From contig BROG01000078.1 of assembly GCA_030159075.1 (NCBI GenBank), positions 1,083,501 through 1,147,500 on the forward strand: a stretch of DNA of 64,000 bases. The letters are read 5' to 3'. A program made the position numbers and the translations under genes. The notes under the pieces were generated by a model. That model saw only the letters and a program-made list of their open reading frames with translations, made no database searches and was not told the DNA's origin. The DNA comes from Atrina japonica. Its lineage: Eukaryota > Mollusca > Bivalvia > Pterioida > Pinnidae. How positions within the stretch are numbered: position 1 is the first letter of the stretch; each line of letters starts with the position of its first letter. Positions 47,157 to 58,874 of this stretch are shown here, in pieces.

Positions 47157-48213
47157 CACAAAAGGTCGTAAACCAGTAATCAGTCAATTTCCCATACAAT
47201 CGTCCATACTCAAGGACATCTACGCTAGCTCTTCAACTTGACTTATGCCCCTGCCACCACTGTTTCGTGTGTACTATAGAATTTTGCTCCCCCTCCCTCC
47301 CCCAAAAGGCAAATTTTAACTTTCATATCATTGTGAAATAAAGTGTTAATTGTGTTATACTGTGAATAATTTTAACAAATATGCGGGGTCCTAATGATAT
47401 TGTTGTATATACATTGTAATTAAATATTGGTTTAAAGACTGACAATAATTTGAATAACCAAAACTTTATTGTCGCAAGAACATTGTGTGAATTTATCCCA
47501 ACCCAACGGCGGAACACTTGGGAGACCCCTGATCAGTACCTCGTTATATTCCGAAAGAAAACTGGAGGCCATGGTTGTCCTAAATGAGACTCGACCATAT
47601 ACCATATAATACAAAGAAATAATAAATCATCATTGTGAAAACATCAATTGGGTTTTTACTGAACAGTTCCGAGCCGTTTCTTATTTACTACAGAATATAG
47701 ATGTTTCAACAGCTTTTGTGTGTCTGCCATTTTGAAGCATAGCTTCTATGGTTACTTAGTAAGGGCGAAAGTAGTACAGTGGAACAGGTCTGAAAATCAC
47801 TGTACCGCACTGAATAACCGATAGATTTCGAAGGGGTGAAAGAAGTGGTGTGTAAGGTCAAGGACAGTTACCTGCTGTGAGGAGTGTAACAATCGTCACA
47901 CAAAATTCACTGACTACTGATATACAGCTTTTAGTGAACCACTGCCTCAGTGTTTCAAATATAAAAATTCTCTTTCAATCTGTAATTATCCAGTACATAT
48001 CATTATTTTCCATCAGCCAATGAAGAAAGAAGAATAAAGCGTTATTAAAACTAAATAAACAATAAACAATCAAATTAGAAATACAAATTCTCATGATCAG
48101 ACATTTGTTTAAAAAATGTAAAAAAATTCTCACGAAAATAAATTGTTGAGCATCGTGAAAATAATACACGTATGAACATCATTTGTAGTGTTTCTCCTGC
48201 TTTTAGTACTAAA
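47157..48213. other. Intergenic, nothing recognised
   Basis: No gene or clear repeat. Confidence 0.5.
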
Positions 48214-48453
48214 TAGACCCTTACACGATAACTGTGTTTCTGCTAATTTCACCTGTGCACAAAAACTTGAGGTCGACATCAAGGAGTTCTGTACCTAAAA
48301 CAAATTGTACCCAATGAAATATATATCCTACATAGGGTACAATTTGTCTTTCAATGGGTAGGATTTAAATTGTCTTGGGTATTAAATGTTTTGGGCTCAA
48401 AACTGTGTGCGCAGGTGAAATTTGTAGGAACAGAATTATCGTGAAAAGGTCTA
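48214..48453. mobile_element. 240-bp MITE with TAGACC ends
   Basis: Left TAGACCCTTACACGATAACT, CTAATTTCACCTGTGCAC; right GTGCGCAGGTGAAATTTGTA, ATTATCGTGAAAAGGTCTA. A second inner inverted pair ACAAATTGTACCCA / GGGTACAATTTGT. Confidence 0.85.
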
Positions 48454-48767
48454 TCAGCAATACATCTATGAATATTTTATAAATACATGTACTCTTTGGT
48501 AAATCTTTTCCCAATACCACACGGAGAAATCCTCCCATACCCTGTTTATTCTTTAGTGATGGCAAAATGATTATACTGGAACTATTATATGCTGGAACTA
48601 GACATGTGACCAAATACCTAAGTGGTAACTTTATATTCAAATAATTGCCATTTACTGATAATTTTCATTTGCAAACATTCTAAAATTCACCTCAGCTTCA
48701 CCTCAGCTCTTATTATGGTAAAGTGAGACATCTAAATTAGACGTATGTTTCACCATGCTTTTGTATG

Positions 48768-48970
48768 TACTGTAAATCTGGTTTTATTCGCGAGAATTAT
48801 ATTTACGCATAATTTTGCGAGAGCTCTCAGACGCGAAAATAAAATTACCACGTAATGAATTACGATTACAGTGTGACGAAATGGACATTTGAAATACTGA
48901 AAATATTATCTCGCAAATAAATTTAGAACTTTTGTATCGCGAAAATAAAGTCCGGAAAAATTTACAGTAT
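48768..48970. mobile_element. 200-bp MITE with TACTGTAAAT ends
   Basis: Left TACTGTAAATCTGGTTTTAT and TCGCGAGAAT; right ATCGCGAAAATAAAGTCCGG and AAAAATTTACAGTA. Mirrored TCGCG motifs inside. Confidence 0.8.
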
Positions 48971-49151
48971 ACAGTTGAACCCGCCTTAAGAGAACATGCA
49001 TATAAAAGACCACCTGTTTTCTTAGATCACATTCTGAGAACCACTTGGTTAGATAATTCATTAGATAAAAATTCTTTTGAGAGACCACCTGTCTTGAGAG
49101 ACCACATTTCGGTGGCAGATGGGGTAGTCTCTCAAGACAGGGTTCACTGCT
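48970..49151. mobile_element. pogo-like MITE, complete
   Basis: TACAGTTGAACCCGCCTTAA to TCTCAAGACAGGGTTCACTG, immediately adjoining the preceding MITE. Confidence 0.82.
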
Positions 49152-49496
49152 CTAAATGAGCAATATATATATCTATGAATCGTTTACAAATACTCTTTGG
49201 TAAACTTATCTTGAAACCGATTTGATATGTAATACAATTTACTAGTACAGTAAAAACCACACTAACCAAACTACTTAAGCTACCTACTCATATGAATGCA
49301 TCAGTACAACTTCCTAAAACTGATCCCACTGAAAACTGATCACATCCCGATACCAAGAAAATCCTGACACCAAGAAAATCCTGATACCAACAAAATTCAG
49401 ATTTTGCTTTCTAGTTTCATGTACAAAAGGAATTCCGAATACTGATCCTTCTAGATTCTGAATAGTGGACCGATTTTTGTGACGGAACATAGCGTT

Positions 49497-49798
49497 TAAA
49501 AATACAAAAAATATTTCAATTCTTTCTACTTTTACTACTTGTACTTGATGTACAATAACAAATAAGAGCTGTGCAGAGGCACAGGCATCAACGATCTTAC
49601 ATTCCCATGTATTTTGTGAAAAAGTGCCAAACCCGAGTTTGTCAAGCAATTTTCACAAAATATATACATGTTGGAATTAAAGAATTTCTATGCCTGTGTG
49701 TATATATATATATATCTCTTTTTTGTTATTGTATATCAATCTAAGTAGTAAGGAAGGAAAAGCATTTAAAGGGAAATCACAGCTAATGCCCTTAAAAA
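49497..49798. mobile_element. TTAA-type MITE relic
   Basis: TCTTTCTACTTTTACTACTT, ATTTTGTGAAAAAGTG and its mirror, and right end AGCTAATGCCCTTAA. Confidence 0.65.
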
Positions 49799-49909
49799 GG
49801 CTTGTTAAGACACTGCTATTAATATTACAATAAGAAAATGGTAACTTCCAAGAACAACAAAATTACCAGTCTGAGTAAACATCAATTTTAGGAAGTTGCA
49901 CTCTATATA

Positions 49910-49913
<4 letters not shown>

Positions 49914-49956
<43 letters not shown>
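49914..49956. repeat. (AT)n microsatellite
   Basis: Pure AT run adjoining the fold-back element. Confidence 0.95.
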
Positions 49957-49963
<7 letters not shown>

Positions 49964-50232
49964 CTTTTGAAAACATCACATATATGTAAATTTGCTTTAT
50001 TCCGTGAGCGCTTTCGCCTTACGGCTCATCAGACAGAATATAATGGTAGCCAAGTTATTGTTTATTATGACGTCAGGCTATGACGTCAGGCTAGTACACA
50101 TCGTATATTGCAGTATTGTTGTAGCATTGTTATATTCAGATACCTGCAGGTTCTGTCTGATGAGCCGTAAGGCGAAAGCGCTCACGGAATAAAGCAAATT
50201 TACGTATATGTGATGTTTTCAAAAGTTTATTT
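49957..50232. mobile_element. Fold-back element with hammerhead-like arms
   Basis: Arms 49957-50036 and 50153-50232 are near-perfect inverse complements over 80 bases. Each arm contains CTGATGA, a GCC-GTAA-GGC hairpin and GAAA (50157-50177 on plus; 50032-50012 on minus). The 116-base centre has a duplicated TGACGTCAGGCTA. AT microsatellites flank it on both sides. Reminiscent of inverted terminal segments of Penelope-like elements; no reverse transcriptase is present. Confidence 0.7.
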
Positions 50233-50267
50233 CTAAATATTTTTACGCTGTACCAAAGAACTCTTAC

Positions 50268-50270
<3 letters not shown>

Positions 50271-50338
<68 letters not shown>
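50271..50338. repeat. (AT)n microsatellite
   Basis: Pure AT run. Confidence 0.97.
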
Positions 50339-50342
<4 letters not shown>

Positions 50343-50997
50343 TTAGTGCTCAGTGGGACTAATTTATACAATTTAGGACATACACACAAATCATAAAGTA
50401 AACACAAAACAAAATCTGTATCACCCAGCCATTGAAAAAGGGACTTTTGAGCCAATGTCTTTCTATTTTAAAAATTTTTCAAGAGGCAATATAAGTTAAA
50501 AATATAAAAAAAAATGCCTCCATTGTTTTTATCTACATGTATATGATAAAACTCTTCTTAAGCAATATCAAAATCACAACCAAAAAGATCTGTTTTTGCA
50601 AACTAAAACCTTTGTCTGCCCTTCAATTTATCCTAGTTTAATCCTGTCTCCCTCTAACCTAGGCAAGAAATATCTGACCCTCCCCCTTTGGGTATTACAC
50701 ATATACTATATACGAAAGGGCAAAAGCTTAAGTAAAAAGACAGGAACATTGCAACCAATACATAGAGAACAAATCGTTAGTATCATAAAAGACACAGGCT
50801 TCACGAGTCTCGCTAGTGTTGTTTTTCTGATCAGAGTTAAAATACAACCTTTATTTTAAGATACCAGCCATCCATTCTGTCTATTACGTTTATCCTGTAA
50901 CCTTTTATCGCTACTGAATATATGTGTTGTATCTGACAACTAATATACAACATTTCCCATTTTAGATACAGGACAAAAGGAAATACTTTCTTAGTAT

Positions 50998-51316
50998 AAG
51001 TTGACCTTGAGTCAAAGGTCAAGGTAACATGGGGGTCATGATGGAATGTGACACACTGTCTCATGGTGATACACCCACATACCTAGAAGCCTAGGTCAAA
51101 GACAAAATAGTTACAACCCAGACTAGGAAATATTTATAATTTGACCTTGATTTCAAAGGTCAAAATCACATGAGGTCATGATGGTAGGTAACACACTTCC
51201 TCATGGTTATTCACCTACATATACTTACCCAAATGCATAAGACAACATACAGTAATAAACTGAACAAGCTTTGGTGATCTGGTAGTCAAAAGTCAAGGTC
51301 ATTTGAAGGTCATTAT
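50998..51316. repeat. Repeat with AGGTCA half-sites
   Basis: Three degenerate units containing TTGACCTTGA, GTCAAAGGTCAAGGT, GGTCATGATGG and CTCATGGTGAT in order, spaced about 130-150 bases. Confidence 0.7.
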
Positions 51317-51660
51317 GGTACAACCTCGATATTCACCATTTACTACTCATTTCCAACATTCTAAAATTCAAGTTCTAGTTATGACACAGTGATTCATTTG
51401 AATAAAATATAATATTTTGACATTTTTTTTTCTCAAGTCATGATTTCTGATATCAAAGGTTCCCTTTCTCATGGTGGGTCAGATTCATCTAAAGGTTTTA
51501 ACAAAAAACACCAATAAATAATCACCAATAGGATATTATGATATTCAAATTATATAACTACACGACAGAAAAAAATCAAATTAATAAATATACTGGTAAT
51601 ACAGATAAAAATGGCATGGTTCTTGCTTTGTGCATTTAATTCAAGCTTGTTTGTTTGTTT

Positions 51661-51902
51661 ATCATTGTTTAACGTCCCACTCAAGAATCTTTCACTCATA
51701 TGGAGACGTCACCAAATGCCAGTGAAGGGCTTCAAATTTTGGCCTATGCTAGGCACCTACGGCCATTGAGCAGTGAGGGTTCTTTAACGTGCCGACACCT
51801 ACTGCCACACGGGACCTGTTCTACTGTCTCATCCGAAGGACGGGAGACCAACCTGTCGCCGACTGGACTCGAACTCACGACCTCACGATCAAGAGTCGAG
51901 TG
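51661..51902 (-). mobile_element. SINE type B, near full length
   Basis: Reversed: TTTAACGTCCCACTCAAGAA, CCAGTGAAGGGCTTCAAATT, GTTCTTTAACGTGCCGAC, and reversed B box GGACTCGAACTCACGACC. Confidence 0.9.
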
Positions 51903-52106
51903 CCAAAGACAAAACTCAGAAAATACTAAAACCACTAATATTCTTCACAGAGTTCATTTTGTGATTTCTACTCAAAATCTTTCACGTGAGTTTGTTTATT
52001 TATGCAGAAACAAAGGAATGATACTCAAATCTTTATGTTTTTGTATTAACTAAATAGTTCACATGGTTATTTAAGTTTTTTTTAATTTTCTCTCATCATT
52101 TGGTCA

Positions 52107-52305
52107 AGTGGTTTGAGCGCATGGGTTCAAAGCCAGGAGGAACCCTAGCTGATCATGTAATGAAAGCACTTGCCAGTTTACTTGCAGAAGGTCAGTGGTC
52201 TCTTCCCGGGTAAATTGTATCCAGGTTCTCTCCTCCACCATCAAAAACTGGAAGCCACCATGTAACGGAAAAATCGTTGAGTGTGACGCAAAACAACATT
52301 AAAAC
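52107..52305 (+). mobile_element. SINE type A
   Basis: GGTCAAGTGGTTTGAGCGCA (A-box region), then GCCAGTTTACTTGCAGAAGG to GAGTGTGACGCAAAACAAC. Confidence 0.8.
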
Positions 52306-52539
52306 AAAAACTGTAAACTTTTGTCACATAATAAAAAAATGAATTATCCCAATGGATACATTTCCAAGTTTACAGTACACAGACCCAGCTCCATATCATT
52401 TAGACCCAGTCCCATAAAACCATTAATTTTAAGTCAGAAATTAAAGACCAAGCCCAGTTGAATTTCAGAACTGATTGAAGTCTGAAATATACAGTTCAAA
52501 CCCACTTATATTGTTACATCCAAATCCCGCTTTACTTGA

Positions 52540-52670
52540 AATGATTTTTATTCCACAGCCAAATGGCTTTATTACCATTATAGCCCTGCTATATTGAAAC
52601 CCCTGTTTATTTGAAAAAAAAATTCATTCTCCTTCGATTTCGATATATATCGAGGTTCCACTGTACAACG
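52540..52670. mobile_element. pogo-like MITE, partial
   Basis: Right end ATATATCGAGGTTCCACTGT is clear; left end eroded. Confidence 0.5.
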
Positions 52671-52915
52671 GCCAGACTGAAACAATTTAAGAACAATTTT
52701 ATATTAGAATTACTCAGAACTAACCCTTATCACTTGAATCTGTGATTCTTTTCCCATGACTTGAAACACTGACAATTAACTTTTGAAAAATAAAAAGATA
52801 AATTCACAATTCAAAAGATATTAGTATATGTACATGTGTACATTGAAGTTCAGAAATCGATTGAGTCAGCTAGATCGTAAGGCAACATGATTTCACACAT
52901 TTTTGCATCAGGGTG

Positions 52916-53013
52916 TTTAGTTCATCAACCCCTGAAAAGACAATGGACTGTTCTGGTTCTGAAAATCGATGACTTAGACCAATCCAAATGTGTTTTTAGG
53001 GGTGAACGGGTTA
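52916..53013. mobile_element. 98-bp MITE, AACYCATCAACCCCT type
   Basis: GTTCATCAACCCCTGAAAAG at the left, TTTTAGGGGTGAACGGGTTA at the right. Confidence 0.75.
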
Positions 53014-53111
53014 ACATGTAATGAAAATTTACTGTCTGACATATTCAACATAAAAAAATGTCATGGTTCAAAAGAAAAAAAAACCCTCAGAATTTTTTTC
53101 TGAATAAATTG

Positions 53112-53197
53112 CTGACACTGCGGAAGTAAATAGAGTGAATTGTTGTGTAGACGACTGACACTGCAGAAGTAAGAAGAGTAAATATTGCGTAGACGAC
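53112..53197. repeat. 43-bp tandem duplication in presumed ARH 3' UTR
   Basis: CTGACACTGCGGAAGTAA ... GTAGACGA repeated at 53112 and 53155. Confidence 0.9.
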
Positions 53198-53220
53198 TGG
53201 AGACAATACTGAGACAGTGA

Positions 53221-53413
53221 TCACGGTAGACCCATCATATCCAGAAGTAAGTTGATTTTGACATTCAGCCATGCTGTCTGTTTCTTTCGGAGTTCCATTA
53301 CCCAGTCTTTTGGAAGTTTGGAAAACCCCGTTTTGCACCCCATGACAGCACCTGCCACACATCCATTGCTGTTAGAATCACCGGCTTTCATGATTAAATT
53401 CATCATATAGGAT
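53221..53413 (-). CDS. ARH-family gene, exon G (last coding exon)
   Basis: After a TTTCCAG acceptor it reads SYMMNLIMKAGDSNSNGCV then AGAVMGCKTGFSKLPKDWV and ends KINLLLDMMGLP-stop. The G-D-S-N-S-N motif replaces the family's G-G-D-(T/S)-D-(T/S), so the second metal-site Asp is Asn. A-G-A-x-x-G-x-K-x-G and L-P-x-x-W-V are conserved. The C-terminus is at the usual family position. The summed product from exons A-G is about 380 residues, close to typical ARH length. A 43-base direct duplication follows in the presumed 3' UTR. Confidence 0.85.
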
Positions 53414-53496
53414 CTGGAAAGAGAAATTTATTTTCACTGTAACACTTTGATTTTTTTTTTCAGTTTGACTTGATTTAACGAGCAGCATGATTACTT

Positions 53497-53745
53497 AAAG
53501 CCCTTGTCACTTATCCCTGCGAGCCAGGGATAGAGAGAGATTATTAGATATGTGTCTTTGTGGCCTTGCTTGTCCATGGCATTTGAAGTGCCACTAGACT
53601 ACCATTTAACCTCCGTATAAGCATAGAGCTATGTGGACAGGACATGAAAACTCACATCAGAAAATCTTGCACAATCAGGGATCAAACCAGAGACCTTCAC
53701 ATTTAGGATCAGGCACTATACCAAATGAGCTACTGTGTCTGTTAC
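53497..53745 (-). mobile_element. tRNA-derived SINE, type C
   Basis: Read on minus it starts AGACACAGTAGCTCATTTGG (A box) with B box TCTGGTTTGATCCCTG. Homologous to 6571-6896. Confidence 0.75.
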
Positions 53746-53827
53746 TGTAACACAGGTAAAAATTCTTAGTTTACCTTTGAAATTGGCAATGGTTTATGGT
53801 GAAACTTGTCTATAACTACCTCCATAG

Positions 53828-54015
53828 GGACCTCTGGTTCGAATCCCATTAGGGTAATTTAAAATTAAGTGGGAAAGTTTGCCAGTTTTCTTGCAGAAGC
53901 TCGGTGGTCTTTACCCGGGTAACCGGGGTTTCTCCTCCACCAATAAAAACTGGACGCCATCATATGACTGAAAGATTGTTGAGTATGGCATAAAAAAAAA
54001 AATAAAAAAAAAAAA
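53828..54015 (+). mobile_element. SINE type A with 10-bp target duplication
   Basis: Starts at the B box (GGACCTCTGGTTCGAATCCC), ends TTGAGTATGGC plus an A-rich tail. Flanked by ACCTCCATAG at 53818-53827 and 54016-54025. Confidence 0.9.
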
Positions 54016-54415
54016 ACCTCCATAGAAAGACAAAAAAACGGTCTTTCTAGGGAGGTGGTTTTTATGTAGAGGTTGATTTGTACAAAAATGGTAATATTGG
54101 GAACAGCAAAAAAAAAGGTCTTTGTGACCAGGTGGTCTTTATACACAGGTGGTTACTAAAGCAGATTTTACTATACATAGCAAAAACAGATTATACATTC
54201 AACTCTAGGCACACATTTAGATCATAATTGAACTCATCAGCAGATATAATTGATAATGAAGCAACATACCCGAGTCAGTTCTAATTTTTGGACAAAAACT
54301 CAACTTATATGATGGAAACAAAATTGTTGTAAACAGACGGACCAAAAACAATGTAAACCCTGATCTTATATTTCCCGGAGAACAAAAGTCAAAACTACTT
54401 AAAAATCATCATTAT

Positions 54416-54582
54416 TACAGTGGCACCTGCCTTGATAGACCAATGTCATAAAAGACCACCTGTCTTGTGAAACCACATTCTGAAAACCACTTTTTATTAT
54501 TCCTTCACATATAACCTCTTTTAAGGGACCACTTGTCTTGAGAGACCACACTGATTGGTCTCGCAAGATAGGTTCCACTGTA
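54416..54582. mobile_element. pogo-like MITE, complete
   Basis: TACAGTGGCACCTGCCTTGA ... TCGCAAGATAGGTTCCACTG, TA at the end. Confidence 0.85.
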
Positions 54583-54629
54583 CTTCATTTTATGTAAAGA
54601 GGTAAGCCCACATTTTACAAATTTATATC

Positions 54630-54816
54630 TACAGTAAAACCTGCTATAGTAGCTGCCTCTATGTAAGGATTGCCTGTCTATAAAGGCCAGTTTTGAAAAG
54701 TATCATGACTGCATACTTCAGCTAAATTAAACCTGTGTATAAGGGTCACCTGCATATAAAGGCCAATATATTTTTTTTGGTCCCTTGGGTGGCCCCTTTA
54801 TACAGGTTTTACTGTA
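54630..54816. mobile_element. pogo-like MITE, complete
   Basis: TACAGTAAAACCTGCTATAG ... CTTTATACAGGTTTTACTGT. In the ARH intron F-G. Confidence 0.83.
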
Positions 54817-55377
54817 TTTGTAACGACACTGTGCTGAATATTTTGTCATTTTTATCGGTTCACTCTATACATTCATAAGATATTTTGAAAATTTTAAGAT
54901 ACAAAACAATGTAAATGAGACAATCTCAATGTCACGGTAACTTTATCCCAGTGGATTCTCTAACATCCAGGCAATGAAACAGATATCATATTCTACTTAG
55001 AATAAGCAGTGATTTGATTTAAACACCAAGATGAAAGTATTTTCATATATCGAAACATGTCCGATTGATGGTTTCAGTTCTTTAACTCAATTTTATGTCT
55101 TTTTAATGGTTCCAATAGTATCTACTAGACTTGCAATAAAAATTCAATTTCTCCAAATTTGTCAAATTTGAATTAATCTCATGACAATTCCCAGTTTCAA
55201 GTTATTTAGATATTTAAAGAAGTCATAAAATTCATGAAACATCGATTTTAAGATAACAAACACAAAGGATGAAATGTCGTTAAATAGAATTGTGCCGGAA
55301 TATATCTGATACAAAGTTAAAATAAAATGCTACCAGATTAAATCATGAATTGTCTCTTTCTTATATATGTTGTGTAT

Positions 55378-55526
55378 TTTCCAATCAAATTCCACAGATT
55401 GTTTAAATGTGGATCCTGGAGAGTGGTGGATCCACAAATTTTCAAATAGTACTTTCCAATCAAATTCTACAGATTGTTTAAATGGGGATCCTGGAGAGTG
55501 GTGGATCCACAAATTTTCCAAATGTG
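55378..55526. repeat. 75-bp tandem duplication, 2 copies
   Basis: TTTCCAATCAAATTCCACAG at 55378 and its near-identical copy at 55453. Confidence 0.95.
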
Positions 55527-55795
55527 CTGGGATGTGTGTTTAGGGTAACATTCTTCCTGGTAAAACAGATGTTATATAGCAAATGCCTCAATATGCAAAA
55601 TTTGTCAAAAATGTTGAATGAATTGGACAGCAAGAGTTTTGAATTTGTCTTGTTTTTGTTTGCTTGTTTTTGATTTTTTTTTGGAGGAGGTGGGGTTTGA
55701 GCTGGGGTGGGGAGATGGAGGCATTGCTACATATTTATCAGTATAATACGCAGGTCCTATACTAGATTAGGGTACATTCTGAGAATTATACTTAC

Positions 55796-55885
55796 TTGAA
55801 GGGTAGTTTTGATCTGATTCCAATCAGGGCAGCTGCTAGTGGTTTTAAACAATATCCCATTTTCCCATCTTCCATTGTGTTTAAC
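55796..55885 (-). CDS. ARH-family gene, exon F
   Basis: 90 bases between a TTGTAG acceptor and a GTAAGT donor, reading LNTMEDGKMGYCLKPLAAA then LIGIRSKLPF. It matches the family's G-Y-x-x-K-x-L-x-A-A-L-x-x-(L/I)-R block that precedes the second metal site. The last two bases (AA) make Lys with the first base of exon G. Confidence 0.82.
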
Positions 55886-55974
55886 CTACAATTTACAACA
55901 AAAAATGTTTATCAAATTGTAAGTGTTCTGGTACTGAATATATACATGTATATAAGAATGTGTGTACGTATATA

Positions 55975-56163
55975 CACAGTTGAAATCTTACCATAAGACC
56001 ACCTTCCTTAGGAGACCACCTCACATATATGACCATAGATATTCAGTCTCTTAAAAATTTCTTAATAGTTATTGAAAATCCCAGACTCTCATTTAAGAGA
56101 CCACCTCACTAATCAGACCACTTTGACTCGGTCAGGTGACCTTGATAGCAAGGTTTCACTGTA
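55975..56163. mobile_element. pogo-like MITE, complete
   Basis: CACAGTTGAAATCTTACCAT ... TTGATAGCAAGGTTTCACTG. Intron E-F. Confidence 0.8.
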
Positions 56164-57299
56164 TACATTCAATTCTCAAATTATTGCCAGTCGATTCAGT
56201 CGAGCCATACTTGCAATTACGCCCCATATTTCCAAGAATGTTTTTCCTGCTATATAAATTCTCTTTATAGTACAAGAGAGAGAGAGAGAGAGAAAGAGAT
56301 AGATGGATAGATAGAGAGATATCCACCATTTTGTTCACCTGAAGTTTCCACTACTGTTCTTTTAATTTCTATTAAAACTTACTGTACAAAATATTTTTTT
56401 TTTTATATTACATGAAAGAAAATATAATAGTTAGCAATATTAAATACATTTTGAAGTGAAATTATGAAATCTAAGAAAGAAAATCTATTATTCGATTTAC
56501 TTTTAGGTGTTTTATTATTTTTTTGTTTTAATTTCTGTTAAAACATTCCTATAAAATATTTTTTCATGCAAAATTTTGAATATTAAGGGAAAAAATCCAC
56601 TATGTTTTCTGTTTTAAATAATCCGCTGATATGTTATCTTGGTATACTCGTAATACTGTAGGCTACTGGCTTTCGAGCAAATGTGCCTGACCTCTTCCTC
56701 CGATGACGTGGCATACTATTAGCGCCACCTAATGCCGTTTGCCAGCACTTTAAAGGTGTGCAAATGGATTTCAGTTACCTCATGCTTAATATGTCGGGAA
56801 CAAGACTTCGGATTGACTTCAAATTTTCGTTAAATGCATTTGTGCATCACAATCGTAACAATTTTTAAAAAGTTGTATATAATGTCCGGGTTGTTCTTTA
56901 ATAAGATGCAAGCTTCAGCGATTGTGAGTTGTGGCACCAGTACATGTACCTGTTTTCTCACATACATGTACCAGTAATTTTGGAGAAAAATGAAAGTACA
57001 CGTGTACTATGTTTCCATCACTGGTAAACGTTCCACATGTGACCACCATTTCCACCATGACGTTGGTACTAGTGATGCTCATGAGGTACACCAAAGGGTA
57101 ATTCTATAATGTTTTTTAGCACACATGTAATATCATTTCCCCACAAAAATTTAGGAATTTGTGAAATGTGTACCCAAACTTGTGATCAATCGACATTATA
57201 TTTATATAACTCTTACTTACTTTATCTATAGAGTTTAAAAAGATACAAACTCTGTAAACTGATTATCTCTTAGTTAGATTTGTTTGTTTGCGTAGTGTT
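56164..57299. other. ARH intron E-F, unclassified
   Basis: Short GA run at 56275-56295 and several TACATGTA palindromes at about 56940-56975. Nothing else recognised. Confidence 0.5.
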
Positions 57300-57446
57300 T
57301 TTTCAATTTTTCAGTTATATGTTGGCAGCAAGATTTTAATGGTGGAGGAGAGAACCCTATTCTTGGCCGAGGTAAGCCCTGTCAAGATGATCTACTTCTT
57401 CCTTACAATGTACCCAAGAACAGACCACCGACCTTTGGCAAGTAAC
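57300..57446 (-). mobile_element. SINE type A with internal insertion
   Basis: TTTTTCAGTTATATGTTGGC and CAATGTACCCAAGAACAGAC are separated by about 46 extra bases (57357-57405) not seen in other copies. Confidence 0.7.
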
Positions 57447-57790
57447 TCTTAGTTTGATAAATACGATATCAAATGATCAGATATTAGGAAATTTTGTGTC
57501 TACAGTAATGTTACATAACACACACAAAATATCAATTTGATTAAACGACATCATGAACATGCTAATATCATGAGATATATATAATTTTCAAATGTTCCAT
57601 TTGTGTCAAAATATTATCAGAGAAGTTTGTCATTTTACTTGTGAAGGATTTGGAAGGGTTTTTAGTGTTCAAAGTACAGTGTAATCATGATTTATTCTCC
57701 ACTGTTAAAATCTGATAGCGATTGTAAACATAAAAATTGTTTGTATGTGACACAAAAAGTAAAAAACAAAACAAACCGACAAAACCTTAC

Positions 57791-57927
57791 CTCTCCAAAT
57801 CCTGCAGGCTACAATAGAATTCGAAATCAGCTTGTTCCTCCGTACTATATAAATATTTTCTCCCATAATCCTGTGCCTCAGATATCATTTCTTCACACTG
57901 TCTGGTACTATCAACATTTTTCTTACC
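57791..57927 (-). CDS. ARH-family gene, exon E
   Basis: Found by following splice signals. Acceptor TTGTAG, then GKKNVDSTRQCEEMISEAQ, YGRKYLYSTEEQADFEFYC and SLQDLE, leaving two bases (AG) before a GTAAGG donor. Entry is phase 0, matching the end of exon D (LLLQ), and exit matches exon F (AG+G = Arg). This is the variable helical region between the THADPR block and the GY-x-L-K-x-L block. It has no strong motif of its own; phase continuity and position are the main evidence. Confidence 0.75.
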
Positions 57928-58395
57928 CTACAATTAAAAAAAACAAACTTTTGGGGTTGAACATTGTTTTATCCTTCTTGGAAATTTACCCATGGCAAAT
58001 CAATCTAAAATTTAATGGACATATTCTGAGAATTTTGAATTTTCATTGGTAAAAATTTATAAGATTTAATGTTAATATCTTAAAAATACATTGTAACAGC
58101 ATAATTTCATTTTTATTTTACACTGAATCTATAAAATAACAACTCTGGTTAAGCATGTAAATGTAATTTCTGAAGCAGAATTGTATAACACAATTTCTAA
58201 GATTACATTGGAAATTTTTTTTTAAATTCTTGATAAAAAAGATAAAAGAATTCTTATCATAAATGTAGTTAAATCTTAGCTATAGATTTAATGGAATAAA
58301 GTCTTATTTTTGTCCCATCAAAACTTTTTCTCTTACACAAAGATACAGCCAGCAATTCTGGTGAATGAAATACCATCAAATTAGATCCATATGCC

Positions 58396-58654
58396 GTGGT
58401 AACAACAAAGTCGGAGCCTCCAGGCTCCAGGAACAAATGATCGGAACATCATGCTTTAACATGAAGTCTCTCACCTCTGGTCAGCACAGGTCCAAGCTCC
58501 TCAGTGGAATTTTAGCTGATTTTGTGAGATATTTGCGTCAATTTTCTTGCGGAAGGCCCGTGGTTTCGTCCTGGACACAATGAAACAAGGTTCTCTACTT
58601 CACGATTAAAAACTAGCGGCCACCATATGTTGAGTGTGGCGTATAACAACAATA
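58396..58654 (+). mobile_element. SINE type A, divergent
   Basis: GAAGTCTCTCACCTCTGGTC, CTTGCGGAAGGCCCG and TTGAGTGTGGCGTATAAC. Intron D-E. Confidence 0.75.
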
Positions 58655-58874
58655 TTACAGCACAGTTAAAAGGAATATTTCAAATGCACTCGACTATAAC
58701 GTGACGATTATTTCCCGAGTTAAAAAGTTTTAAATTTGACCCCAAGACCTCCCCCTTGTAAGACGATTATCAAATTACCTTCAACAGATGTGATATTATT
58801 TTGTATACAAGACATGCTATAGTAGGAGGGTAGACAGGGGAGGATCTAAACATTTAGAGTCTTGGAATACAAAC

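Noticed and set aside
51744..51935. 63-codon minus-strand frame
   Set aside because: Lies entirely within a type-B SINE; similar frames at 6140-6343 and 4596-4850 are SINE translations.
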